64,000 bases of DNA from Hypericum androsaemum (lineage: Eukaryota; Streptophyta; Magnoliopsida; Malpighiales; Hypericaceae): assembly GCA_963995505.1 (NCBI GenBank), contig OZ023195.1:4298109-4362108 (forward strand), given 5' to 3'. The translations under genes were made by a program, and so were the position numbers. Below the pieces are notes generated by a model. It ran no database searches. It worked only from the letters and a program-made list of their open reading frames with translations, and was not told the origin of the DNA. How positions within the stretch are numbered: the stretch's first letter is position 1; every line of letters starts with the position of its first letter. This document shows, in pieces, positions 1-11,880 of this stretch.

Positions 1-400
1 CAGAAAACTGAAAAGGGTCAGGATTAAATTTTAAGGAAGAACCCTTCAAAGCTTGAAATTCTGAGAACCTAGAGATCTGGGAAATGCTTCTGATCCCCAC
101 AAATTCTTTACTGTGCCCTGTTGCTGATGCTCTGTTTGGTCACCTCCCTCACTCTCTCTCTCTCTACAATTTTCTTGCTTTCACTCTTCCTCTTCAGTGT
201 GATTCTCCTACCAACAAATTACTAAGAACACAGAAACAGAGCTAGGGAACAAAAAGACCAGTGAAAAAAACAGAGAGAGAAAAGAGCCAACCAGAGGCCA
301 AAACAAAATGGCCAAAAAGTGGACACAGTTACAAATGCAGGAAATCCAGTTACATTAATTAATACCCCAATCTTATTTCATTATGAAGCCTCGAGGAATA
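1..400 (-). promoter_or_regulatory. Possible leader/promoter of a gene off the left edge
   Basis: No ORF of note. Read on the minus strand the stretch has the look of a plant 5' leader: pyrimidine-rich blocks, then a GA run near 150-170 and mixed-composition sequence leading out of the window. This is only a compositional impression; no start codon, TATA box or splice site can be fixed. Confidence 0.2.
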
Positions 401-673
401 TATCATATGGAGTAATTAATGCAACATTAATAATATGATTTCTTTTCGAGTATTCTTTTTTATTAAAAAAAATCATGATTTACGCGTGGTATGTAGGTTT
501 GACGTTTTGAGACTCCATTGATTGATAGGGACAGCTCCTCCCTTACTTTTTGAACAACTAGTGTGTTATATTAACCCGGGTCACCATGTGAATAACCACC
601 TCGTCCACTTTGTTGTTTAATGATTAATCGAATAATTCAGATTAGGAAGTACCTATTTGAATATCTCTCGCAT

Positions 674-1390
674 TCGACCCAAGGATAGGAATGGTAGAAA
701 TACCTATACTCTGAGGGTCGGACCCTACCCTTAACCTACGGATCTAGGGTATGTTGACTTTAGCGGGGTCTAGGGTAGGATATGAGTATGAGTCCATGTT
801 TAGAGGTAGGGTTTAGGGTAGGGTATGATGAGTCTTTGGGTCGGACTCTACCCTTATATTTTTACCCAATTTTCGACTCTATCTTAATTATACCATAATT
901 AGACCGTATTGATAATATATATAATATACTTCATGGTTAACTTTCACATATTTATTATGTTATTACACAATCAGCTTAAAAGATGTTGTGAATAATGGAT
1001 CACTAGAAACCGACATTCTATATTTTTCTTTTGTTGAATTGTTTATATATTTCAAACTCGAAAAGAAAAACCTTGTATTATTAAAATTAAATTACAAAAT
1101 TTGATGTTTCATTAATTTTCTATTGAATGTTGATGTGTAAGATAGTAGTTGTCTTGAATTTATTTAAATTTTATATAAAAATTAACTTTTGATAAAAAAA
1201 ATTATCAAAATGCAAAACGTTAAAGGGTCGGACTCTGCAGACCCTTGGTCTCTAGGAGAGTAGGGTATGAATCTAACAACAAAAAATTTGTAGGGTCAAA
1301 AGTAGGATATAGATCTAACTAAAAAACTAGGGTATAGATAAGGTCATACCAATATCTTACTCTACCCTACCCATTGCCATCCGTAGGGAT
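674..1390. repeat. Candidate non-autonomous DNA element with GGGTAGGGTA-type ends
   Basis: Both ends are rich in variants of TAGGGTAGGGTA and GGGTCGGACTCTACCC, and the outer ends are roughly inverted (GGATAGGAATGG near 674, CCATTGCCATCC near 1370). The middle is AT-rich and non-coding. Such GGGTA-rich ends are common in small plant hAT-like elements. No clean target-site duplication was found, so the limits are approximate. Confidence 0.35.
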
Positions 1391-4267
1391 GTGATGTATT
1401 GCCCGCGAGACCAGAGACTAATTGGTCGTGTTTAGTATTTTCTTGTACAAGTTGCACGTCAGTAGCCATAATTTTTATTAATTTCTCCAATCAAGGACAA
1501 AGTAAGTTCATGTTTAATTGATCTAATTACTGTTGATTCAGTTGTGTGGAGACTTAAAAAATGAAGCTCATTTTTTAAAATCCCACTATTGTACTTCCAT
1601 AAAAATAAGCACTTCCATCAACAGAAATATAATATTCTTAATGATATTTTAAACTTTTAAAGAGCTCTAAAAACTTCCAATATCTTCGATAATACAAAGT
1701 AACTTCTAATTCGATATTCTTTTTTACTGGAAATGATGTTATCATATGACATATACAATAACAGGTATACGAAAAAGGAATTAATATATATTTTTAAGTG
1801 AATTTTTTTTACAAATGCCAGTTTTTTAATAGAAATCTTTACGATAACGTTATATAGAAACCTCAAACCGAAATAAAGTTGTCTGTAAAATTTTGATAAA
1901 TCAGCGATTACAAGATATGCGGAAAATATTTCCTCAATCTAGTATACCAATAAAAATGGTTCAAACGATTAAAACTTAATAATTGTAAAGAAATTTCATG
2001 GAGTTTTGAAAAAATCAAGTATCTCGGATTTGTGTTGAAATATTATTAACGAAAAAGATATTTTTAATTTTTAAAATTTTTGAGAATAGTTAATTTAATT
2101 TAAAAAATAGAGTACCACGACATCATCATGGTCTCTTTTCCCTTTAAATGTTAGGCAATGGCAATGCATTTATTATTTTTTGGTTTCAATTGAAAGGGAG
2201 GGAGTCACGTGCTTGGGATTGTCCTATGCTTTGTTGGCATTTGGGTTGGAAACGAAATTCAATAGTGAAAAGTAAATATAATAATCAGATTCTGCAAAAA
2301 TCTAAAAAGCTTCTGTCGGCCATGGCCCACCATGCGTAGCATAGCATAGCATGCACTTCATTACTTTTTATATCTGATATTCGAATTTTCATTAAACTGA
2401 TTAATTTTGAATTAATTTGATTAAAATATTTAAAAATTGATATAATTTATTCAATAAATATTTAACATTATTATAATTATGTTAATTCTAATTCAAATTT
2501 TTTTAGTTAATGCAAATGCTAATCAGTTAGCATGCACTATAAGACTACTACAAGGATTTCTTGTTTTAGCAGAAATGGCCCTTTTCTGTCTATATAATAA
2601 AATAGTTTTCTCTCTGCCCTTTCAATTCAAGTCTCACGGGGCTACTAAGCTAGAGGAATCCAAAAAACACAATCAAGCTGCCAGCGTTACCCGCTGAACC
2701 CAGAACCCACGTCTTTTTTCTTTTATTTTGAAATTATTTATTATTTGAATATTTAATAATTCGATTAATAATAATGAAAAATATTTTTTCTATTATCAAT
2801 TAATTGATAATTTTTCAAATTAATAAAATTTTGTGATTCCAGAATTATTAATTAGTAGAAAAAGTTTTTGATACACTTTCTACTTTCCATATATGGATAT
2901 GTAGCCAACATTTATAGCCTTTTTTCATATAATACCATACTATTTAATCTAAAATAACTGGTCATCGGATTCATTGGCATTCATACCCTTTATTTATTGG
3001 ATTCATGTTCGAATAGGATGAAAATTTTGAAGTATATTATAAATGTGAGTGGTGGAGGGACATCCCTATTATTATAAAAGGCGGATAATTCTTTAATGAC
3101 ATGCCTTGATGTGCCCTAACATGCCGAACCGCGAAGCCCAAGGGCATGTTTGTCGCATTGGGAAGACTGAATATTCCCTCTAACTCCAATAATTATTTCC
3201 GCAAACCAATAATTAGTTTTATCTTAAACAAATGCAATTACCCATTCCAAATAAGAGACAGAAGAATTACTCTAAATCCATATATATACTCGAGGAGGCT
3301 CCTACCAACTCATTCGTAGCAATCGAGTAGGGTATTTTTGTCCCTTGGGAGAATGTAGCCAGAGAGTTCATTTCTAGGCGAATTTGCTTTTACATAATCA
3401 CCCTTTTAACTTAGCATTATATATTATTAGAATTTTATTCGTATTGTATAACATATAGAGTTTATTGTTCTATAAATATGAGCATAGATATTAGAGTGTT
3501 TCGACTTTAAATTGAATTGACTTTAGCAATGAGTATGATAATAGAGGCATGAAAATTAAGCTACTCGTTCAGACAGTCTAATTTATGATCTATGTATCTT
3601 GACCGAATTATGTATATCTTATTTAAACATACTAACGGTGAATGTAGTCCTGTGAGGTCTCTGCTCCCTGGGTCAGTGGATCTTTAAAGCAGAAACGATG
3701 GTTTATGTCATATCTTGTCCAAAAGCAGTGGATATCACATCCATTGCCAAAATATTTTCAAACATCCAACATTAATTTTGACGTATCTGTTTGTACGTCT
3801 ATTGACCAATGCGAAAAAGGCGTTAAAAATACTGTAGGCAAAATAGAAAAAAGATGTCCGTATGGGTCCAGCCAGGTAAAGATACTACCAACAAATAATT
3901 ATATCAATTTATAAAAAAGTTAATTATGACTTAATTAAAAATTTTGAATTTAGCTATTTCAAAATGTAATATTATTTATATTTATTGAGAGAGATTAATT
4001 TAATCTTACTTGGTTTGTACGGAAATTAGTCTACCTAGTCGGGAAGGAGAGGTGTCGTGTTCTCCTATTTTGTTTGGGTGTTTGGTGGTGATTGGTGCAC
4101 TAACCAAACGTTTATGATTGGAAATAGTCAAATCGCCAGCATAATTACTTGTTAGTTAGGGTAAATGATTGTGTTGGAATCCTTGTTAATATGGTTCTAG
4201 AAAATGGGGACAACCGTTTCGTAGAATAATTTTCTCACCAAAAAATTGATTTATTTGATTTGCTTAT
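1391..4267. other. AT-rich intergenic stretch, nothing recognised
   Basis: Only short chance ORFs occur here, such as 2148-2339 and 3705-3914, with no recognisable domain or codon pattern. No RNA gene or mobile-element end was recognised. Confidence 0.5.
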
Positions 4268-4387
4268 TGTTGGACCTTGGGCCCAATAGGCAATTATTAT
4301 GCCTAATTGGGCCCGGGCCCATTAGGCCCAAAAAATTGGGTTGGATGGGCCGGTCAACCCGTGTTGACCGGCCCAAGCTACGCAAGC

Positions 4388-4612
4388 GCCACGTCAGCGT
4401 GACGTGGTGCTGACGTCACAAGTGGCAGCGCCACGTGGCAAAGCTAGGCGTAGCCTGGCCACGTGGCGGACATGTGGCCCAAAGCGCCACGTGGTGTGCC
4501 ATGTGTCGGACATACTGCCTGATGCGTCATGTGGCGTGCCACGTGGCAGACGTGTGGCCCAAAATGCCACGAGGCGTGACATGTGGCAACACGTGGCGCG
4601 CCACGTGGCACA
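4388..4612. promoter_or_regulatory. ACGT-core (G-box) array in LTR U3
   Basis: Degenerate tandem units built around GCCACGTGGC give six CACGTG G-boxes within about 190 bp, plus several CATGTGG/ACGTGTGG variants. An inverted pair CCACGTCA-GCG-TGACGTGG lies near 4388-4408 and a TGACGTCA follows. ACGT cores are bound by plant bZIP and bHLH factors (ABA, light and stress responses). That they drive the LTR is inference. Confidence 0.7.
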
Positions 4613-4633
4613 TTTTGGTTGTCCGGATTTTCT

Positions 4634-4640
4634 TATAAAA
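4634..4640 (+). promoter_or_regulatory. LTR TATA box, copy 1
   Basis: TATAAAA followed by GGGGAAA, just downstream of the G-box array. The same motif occurs at matching positions in the other two LTRs (19404, 25711), marking the U3 promoter. Confidence 0.8.
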
Positions 4641-4934
4641 GGGGAAATTCGGCGGACCAATTTGTAACTTTTCCCACAACCACTCAATAAGAAAGGAAAA
4701 TTCTGGATCAGTTCCAGAATTTTAATCAGATTTTTGATAAAAGGAAATCTCGTGAAAATCAATTACGAATCCATTCAAACGTGATCGTAATTCGACCAGC
4801 ACGAAGAAGTTGTGGACCCGAGCCTGTGGGCCTCTTACTTCAACAAGTAAGTGATTTATTATTAACGAATTAGTTTGTTAATTAAACAGGTTTAACACAT
4901 AATTATTCATTAATTACGCGTCAAAATCGTCAAT

Positions 4935-4946
4935 TGGTATCAGAGC
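4935..4946 (+). other. Primer binding site (initiator tRNA-Met)
   Basis: TGGTATCAGAGC, two bases after the LTR end, is the standard plant Copia PBS complementary to the 3' end of initiator tRNA-Met. Confidence 0.95.
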
Positions 4947-4949
4947 ATG

Positions 4950-6095
4950 GTTGAAACCATATTTTGATGATAATATGATATTTTAATTCAAGTAATTATG
5001 TGATTTATTGAGTTAAAAATCATATTAATCGTGATTTTATGAAAAATCATAATCTGTTGGACTTTAATATAATTAATTTGGAACCAGCGGGACTAAATTA
5101 AATTTTGCCTAACCATGCGGGCAAATTCGCGCACGCTCGAAACTTTAATGTACCAATCAGAAATTTGACCGCTTTTGTGGCACCTGCGTGTCATGGACCT
5201 CGGTGCAATTTTTGGAAGACTTGGGAATTAATTGGAAATTTTCCCAAAAATCCCCAAATCGAATCAAACCCTAATCCGGCGATTTCGCCCGAAATCGAAA
5301 TCTGTCGATTTCGTCAGAAATCCGACGATTTCGATGACGTAGATCGACGATAGTCGATTCTCCGGCTTCTCCCCGACGTCCCGATACCACGTTCGTGGAT
5401 CGACGTCGCCGGAATCGCGAGATCGGGGACGACGACGGCAGAGTGATGCGGAACGGAGAAGACGATCGCGGCGGAGAACGGCTGGACGACGGCCCGCGAG
5501 GCCGCTACGGCCGTGATCGCGAGGCCTAGACGAGTCGATTGCGACCGGTCTTGGCCCTTGGTTCGCCGCCGTTACGCGGCGGTCGTGGAGAGGAGCGGCG
5601 GTCGGTTTTTCGTCGCTCAGTCGGGGAGAGAGAAAGAGAAAGGGAAAAAATATGCGAGGGGCAAAATCGTAATTTCACAATTTTTTCTGAAAATATTTAT
5701 ACCCGGGTCAAGAAAATCAAAAAACTGGACGGATTGGCCTGGTTTCTTGGTTCGCCCACCTGATTTACGGTCAATTTTAAGTCAAAATTGGACCTATAAA
5801 ATTGGATTTTTTCTCTTTTAATTGGATAAAATCAGTTTTTATTCAATTAAAATCCAATAAATTGATAAAAATTTTGAGAAATTTTTGTCAATTAGGTTTA
5901 TTAAAATTATATTTTAATAAACTTAAAAAAATATATATTTTGGAACGAGTTCTGAGATATGTGAAAATTAAACTAAAATCATATAAATTGATCCATAGAA
6001 TGTTCATCAAAAGATTGGGAAATGAGTTTTTCAATCCTATTTTGGGAAAATATGAGTATTAACCCAAAATTGAATTGTAATTGTTGCAAAATTTG
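4950..6095 (+). other. Copia leader region, copy 1
   Basis: Untranslated leader between PBS and the extra ORF, shared with 19684-21045 of copy 2. 5270-5640 is unusually GC- and CpG-rich (many CGAT/TCGC words) while 5760-6060 is very AT-rich. Several ORFs cross the GC-rich part in different frames without agreement between copies, so I treat it as non-coding. Confidence 0.7.
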
Positions 6096-6677
6096 ATGGC
6101 TACTGGAGACAGGTATCTGAACTTCTGTGCAACAGAACTTTGACAGAAGATTCTGAAGCGCCGTTTACCGCTGCGTGTGCCTAAGAATGACATGTATGTC
6201 ATCGTTGAGCACATTGAGGCTGTTCACCGGGAGATGCAAGAGTGCATCTGGGCCGGAGGTTACGATCATGGAGAGGACTGGCCCTCTATGTTTCGAGACC
6301 TCCTGGTCAAGATGAAAATTCGAGAAGATATGAGTGTCTTCTCGGCACCCGAGTTCAATATCCATAGAGATGCTCTCTATGGTCTGATCCATTATCTTGA
6401 GGATAAGGGTCTACGCACAGAAATGATACCTTCTCCTGTTCTGGAGCTGCGAAGCGGTTTGATCCTGAACCGCTACCTCGCTAAGGATTACTATTATAGT
6501 TTTCCTCCGCTCCTGATCATCTGAATCATGGATTCAATTCCAGTTCCGAAAAGTACCATGGAACTTCTCATCGGATCATCCTCGTACCCGGCACCCACCG
6601 GATCGTCTCCGGACCCAGATCCGGATATGTATCTGGATTCTCCTACCGGATCGCCTGGACATCCGATCCCTGTGTGA
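6096..6677 (+). pseudogene. Extra pre-gag ORF of the Copia family, copy 1 (two stops)
   Basis: Same start (MATG) and same 582-nt length as the open copy at 21046-21627, with no indels, but broken by TGA at residue 16 (6141-6143; CGA in copy 2) and TGA at residue 143 (6522-6524; TGG in copy 2). Both changes fit C-to-T (or G-to-A) decay. About 25 of 193 residues differ between copies. The core (residues 30-145) reads like a compact helical domain rich in Glu, His and Trp; residues 150-193 are rich in Ser, Pro and Asp. I recognise no family. It stands apart from gag, about 370 bp upstream. Confidence 0.7.
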
Positions 6678-7046
6678 TTATATGTTTAACTATCCCCATA
6701 TACATATGTTGTTTTTGGGGAACTTTTGTACAATAGGTTGAGACCTTGTCTGAGGTTTTGTGCATGTGTGAGCACACTCAGAATGTACAAATGCATGTGT
6801 CAAACATGTAATTAAATAAAGATGTTTGTTTAATTGCTTCCACTTGAATTTACTATCGATGAACTTTAAAAGGTTGAAGTTTAAGATTAATACTTGAATG
6901 GTGAGGGGAAGCATGCCCGCGACCCACTTCGATTTTGAGATTAATCAAGAACTCCATATCGTTAAAAGTTATGAGTGATTAGTAAATTGAATCATATTGC
7001 CAAATCAAATTTCTAATATGTTCTCATATTAAAAATCCCTATATAG

Positions 7047-10000
7047 ATGTCAGTCGCTTCTAGATCCATCATAGTTGAGCTAAACCGTGAGTTAAAACTC
7101 AACGGTGAAAACTATGACAATTGGAGTATGAAAATCCAATATGTGCTTGAGGAACAAGAGGTTCTGGAGCACATACATGTCATAATGGATGAGCCTGAAG
7201 AAGGCACAACTGCTCAACATAAGCGAGATAAGGAAGCTTATGTTATTTGGAAGAGGAAAAACACTACTGCTCGATTGATCTTGTTGAGTTCAATGATGGA
7301 TGATATCATCAGGCAATTTCGCGTGCATGACAACGCGAAAGAGTTATGGGATGCTCTCAAACTGAAATTCAGAAAGCTTTCAGTGTCGAAGCTGCGTGCT
7401 TTGACCATAAGGTTTGACACCTTTAAAAAGCGTCCGGAGGTTCCCATGAGGAAACACTTGAGAGTGATGTCCAATATGATCAGTGAACTGGCAGAGGCTG
7501 GTCACATACTCAGCAACGAGCAGCAGATTCAAGCTGTCATCCGTTCTCTACCACCAAGTTGGGAACAGATGAAGATGAATCTTACCCATTCCGATCATTT
7601 GGTAATATTTGATGATGTTGCCAGACACCTTGAGCTGGAGGAAGATCGCCTCCTAGCTATGAAATCCCACCCTGAAGCCCATTCGATTTGTTCGACTGGG
7701 AGTGGTAGGAAGAAGAAAAAAGGTAAAGGGAAGGGTAAGTGTAAACAAACTCCAAAGGCTGAAAACCATGGAACCAAGTTGGATGGCTCCAAGGCTAAAA
7801 AGAACAAGCGGTTTAACATTTCAAAAGTGAAATGTTTTAACTGTCAACAGAAGGGACATTTTGCAAAAGATTGCAAAATGCCCAAGCAGGTACATCTAAA
7901 CTCAAGTGTGAGTAAATTGTATGTATCTTCTTGTACCCTTTTAACTGAATCACATTCTATGTGGGTGATTGATTCAGGAGCGACAGACCATATAGCTAGA
8001 GACCGTGGTTCGTTCGTTGAGTACAGCCAGTTGCCGGCTGGAGCAAAAACTATTTTTATCGGTAACAACTCGTGCGTGGATGTGAAAGGCTTGGGCACTT
8101 GTAGATTACACCTTCGTGGTGGTCGTGCCCTTCTTTTACATGACGTGTTGTTTGCTCCAGACATACGAAGGAACCTGATCTCAGTTTCAGCCTTGATGTC
8201 TTTAGGTTTCCGGTTGTCATTTGAGAACGACACCGTTAGATTATTTTTGGATGATGCCTATTTTGGCCTTGGATATATATCGGAAGGTTTTTTGATTCTG
8301 GATATTGATCCTTTTGAAAGTTTTTCCTTTGTCACTAGTTCAAATTCATCAGAGGATGATATTAAACTATGGCATTCTAGACTTGGCCATATCGGTCAGG
8401 ATCGTTTAAACCGTCTAGCTAAGGCAGAACTGTTGGGCAATATAGAGAAATCTATATTACCTAGTTGCGTATCCTGTCTAGAAGGAAAAAGTACTAGAAA
8501 ACCTTTCGGTACTGGGACTAGAGCCAAATTTCTACTACAATTAGTCCATTCTGACATATGTGGTCCAATGAACGTGAGGGCAAGGCATAGAGCATATTAC
8601 TTCATCACCTTTATTGACGACTATACTAGATATGGTCTGATATACCTGATTTCTCACAAGTCTAAAGCCTTAAACTGCTTCAAGACATACATGAATTTTG
8701 TTGAGAATCAGAAGGATAGAAAGATAAAGGCCTTACGAACTGATCGTGGCCGTGAATATCTTTCTGATGAGTTCAAAGCTCTATGCATTGAAAAAGGAAT
8801 TGAACATCAGTTGTCCATTCCTTATACACCACAGCAAAATAGAGTTGCTGAAAGAAAGAATAGAACCCTTCTTGATATGGTTAGATCGATGATGGCAGAG
8901 GCAAATTTGCCTATATCATTCTATGGAGATGCGCTCCTGACTGCCGCATACATTCTAAACCGTGTTCCCTCTAAATCTGTTACAGCCACTCCTTACGAAA
9001 TGTGGACAGATCGGAAGCCCGATTTATCCTATTTTAAGCCATGGGGGTGTGCGTCCTATGTCCATTCTACCTTAAGTGCTTTCGGTAAATTAGGACCGAG
9101 AGGTAGAAAAAGTATCTTTATAAGATACCCAGAGGTATCTAAAGGGTACGTGTTCATGGGTGAACTGGACAATGGACATGTAACAGAATTTGAATCACGC
9201 GATGTCACTTTTTTGGAAATGAATTTCCAAAGTTGGGAGAGGTTAGTAATGACCTTACCCTTTATGAGACAAATGAACCAGATTCATCTGGATCACTTCT
9301 TCCGAGTGGGAGAATTGAGGAGGAAGATAGAGATTTTTCAACTCAAAATAATCCGGAAAGTCATGATCTGAGTCGTGAAAGGGAGGTAATTCCTTATTCC
9401 AGTGGGAGTACGGTATTTTTACCCAGTGAGAGTACGATTCCTGGATATGATGAATATATGAGAGATGTTTATCAAAATCGGGAATACCGTAGGTCTAGCA
9501 GAACTAGCATACCACGCCGACGATTTGACATCGAAGGCGAGGCTAATGCGTTCTTGGTATCACTAAAAAAATTTGGTGGTCCAAGTGATTCTTCTGGCCA
9601 TCCTGCAGGATGAAGATGAACCTAAAAATATATCTGGAACATTGTCATCTCCAAAACGTGATGAATGGATGAATGCAATGGATGAAGAAATGTCTTTTAT
9701 GATCAAAAACCAGGTTTGGGATTTGGTTGACCTACCTAAGGGGCGTAGGGCAATTGGGAATAAGTGGATTCTCAAAATCAAGCGCAATGCAGATGGCAGT
9801 ATCGAAAGATACAAAGCGCGTTTGGTTGCCCAAGGATTTAAACAACAGGCTGGGATAGACTATGAGGAGACTTTTGCACCTGTTGTTAGATTTACGTCAA
9901 TTAGGATCATTTTAGCTATGGTTGCTAACATGAATCTAGAATTACATCAAATGGATGTAAAGACTGCTTTTCTCCACGGAGAATTGGATGAAGAAATCTA

Positions 10001-11186
10001 TATGATTCAGCATGAGGGCTACATTCAAAAAGGGTGCGAACACAAAGTTTGCAAATTGAATAGATCAATTTATGGCCTTAACCAATCGTCTAGACAGTGG
10101 TATATTCGCTTTCATAATACGATCATGCAGCATGATTTTATAATGATAGACGAAGATCACTGTGTGTATGTTAAGCGATCAGAAAAGAAGTTTGTTATCA
10201 TCACCTTGTATGTTGATGACATACTTTTAGCTGGAAATGACATGGGATTTCTTGTCAAAATCAAAGATTGGTTATCTTCCAACTTTGAAATGAAAGACAT
10301 GGGTGAAGCAGATTACATACTCGGAGTTAAGATTTCGAGGAATCGTTCGAAAAGAACAGTGTCTCTTTCACATGAGACATATATTCGCAAAGTAGTAGAA
10401 CGTTTCAATTGTGATCACAGTAACCCAAAGTATGTCCCATTAGTTAAAGGTCATAATTTGTGTAAGGACATATGCCCAAAAACAGCTAAACAACGTAGGG
10501 ACATAGAGAAGATTCCTTATGCCAATGCAGTTGGATGCCTGATGTACGCAATATTGTGTACTAGACCTGATATTTGCTATGCTGTTGGGATAGCAAGCAG
10601 ATATCAGTGTTATCCAGGCAGTGCTCACTGGAAGGCTGTCAAAGGGATTTTGAAATATTTGAATACTACTGCAGAATACTCCTTGTATTATCAAGGCCGT
10701 GACCTGATAATGAGTGGCTATACTGATGCTGATTGGGGAGGTGATGTGGATAAGAAAAAGTCTACATCTGGATTTATTTTCTTGTTGAACGAGGGTGCTG
10801 TCTCATGGAGCAGTAAGAAGCAAACATGTGTGTCCCTGTCAACAATGGAAGCAGAATATGTAGTTTTAGCTCATGCTGCACAAGAAGCGGTATGGTTGAA
10901 GAGATTCTTAAGCCATCTCTCCCTGATCAACTCGACGGAGCCAGTGAGTCTATTCTGCGACAACCAGGCAGCTATAGCATATGCTAAGGATCCTAGATTC
11001 CATAGCAGGGCTAAGCATATAGATATTAAATTTCACTTTGTGAGAAATTTAATAAAATATAAAGAACTGTGTATGAAATATATATCTACACGAGATATGG
11101 CCGCAGATCTAATGACTAAAGCATTACCTCGAGAAGTGTTCGAGAAACATGTTAAGTCATTGGCTTTACGACAGTTTCATTTGTAA
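7047..11186 (+). pseudogene. Copia gag-pol polyprotein, copy 1, two frameshifts
   Basis: Encodes Copia Gag (UBN2-like, residues 1-230) with a CX2CX4HX4C zinc knuckle at residue 263, aspartic protease with DSGA at residue 309, GAG-pre-integrase and integrase HHCC (HSRLGH near 8373), integrase catalytic core (FIDDY near 8610, LRTDRGREY near 8737, NRVAERKN near 8840), then RT with YVDD near 10209 and RNase H (DADWGG, STMEAEY), ending at 11186. Comparison with copy 2 shows a one-base loss near 9218 and a two-base loss near 9589; these split an otherwise intact frame into three pieces. No other stop is seen. In life the product is cut to Gag, PR, IN and RT/RH for reverse transcription in virus-like particles. 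Confidence 0.93.
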
Positions 11187-11239
11187 TTCAATTAGTTGGA
11201 ATAAAGAATTGTTATTTGGCAATATAAGTTAAATGTGAA

Positions 11240-11880
11240 ATATGTCGGACAGAGAAGTAGCCCACTCACACGGGTGTTTACCTCAGTGGGAGTTAAGAAG
11301 TTGATTCCTGGCTGAGATGAGGCAGTTATTGGACATTCATAAGTGCATGTCCTAGCTGGTGTGGCAATTTTTTCCAACACAGTGCTTTCAAGCATAGGTT
11401 TTTGCCCATTGATGTGTCCTGTAGTTGCTCTGACCTCCTCCACTGTGGTGTCAATAGTCGTTGTTGTGAGTGACTGGAAGGCATTAGAGTGAGAAATAGA
11501 TTGATTCAGGTTCTCATTTATGTATCCATGTCTGTCCAAATTGGGCAAACTTTGCTCTGCTCCTCGCACCGGCGGTTGAGTACATCTTCCCCAGAACCTC
11601 CGTGACACCAGCATCCACTCGCCAAACTTTTCTAATACCTCCGACTTAGTTTCCTTCTTTTCCTTATCAGACATTCCGACGCAGGATGCCCATACCGACC
11701 ACACTCGAAACAGATCAAGTGTAGTCCCTCATATTGTAGTATTCTCACCCTTCGTATTGCACGAAACCGGGAACATAGTGGTTTTGTCAAGTCAACTTCC
11801 ACACAAATTTTTCCTCTCTGATGTTGCTCGGTGTGATTATCAGTTTTAAATAAATTTCCATAACACATTGACATACGAGA
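11240..11880 (-). mobile_element. LINE (L1-type) ORF1 fragment
   Basis: On the minus strand 11874-11632 encodes ICVEVDLTKPL followed by a CX2CX4HX4C zinc knuckle (CFECGRYGHPASEC), and an overlapping frame (11704 downwards) continues with FGEWMLVSRR. This order is typical of plant L1 ORF1 (DUF4283/zinc knuckle) proteins. A frameshift lies near 11660-11700. Start and ORF2 are missing, so both ends are truncated. It abuts the broken 3' end of Copia copy 1. Confidence 0.8.

Larger units (their letters stand above)
4268..4932 (+). repeat. 5' LTR of Copia copy 1
   Basis: The 665-bp LTR starts TGTTGGACC and ends CGTCA (TG..CA) two bases before the PBS. It aligns with the LTRs at 19073 and 25291. 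U3 begins with GGGCCC-containing inverted repeats, then has an array of ACGT-core sites (about 4388-4610, six CACGTG G-boxes, one TGACGTCA), then a TATA box at 4634-4640. Confidence 0.93.
4268..11240 (+). mobile_element. Ty1/Copia LTR retrotransposon, copy 1, 3' LTR missing
   Basis: Order: 5' LTR (4268-4932), tRNA-Met PBS (4935-4946), about 2.1 kb of leader with an extra ORF (6096-6677), then gag-protease-integrase-RT-RNase H (7047-11186). Integrase before RT makes it Copia. The copy is related along its length to the element at 19073-26010. No second LTR is found after pol: the unit runs into a LINE ORF1 fragment, so the 3' end was deleted or replaced and no target duplication can be assigned. 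The right limit near 11240 is approximate. Two small deletions in pol and two stops in the leader ORF make it non-autonomous now. Confidence 0.93.

Noticed and set aside
4394..4762. Overlapping ORFs on both strands in the LTR (also 19102-19431 and 25320-25768)
   Set aside because: They are translations of the GCCACGTGGC array, change frame between LTR copies and have no family similarity.
5105..5821. ORFs in the GC-rich Copia leader
   Set aside because: Frames are not kept between copy 1 and copy 2 (20191-20598) and composition explains the lack of stops.
7238..8233. Minus-strand ORFs under gag (also 9563-9814, 10440-10694, 22180-22398, 22784-23038)
   Set aside because: Antisense shadows of the gag-pol frame.
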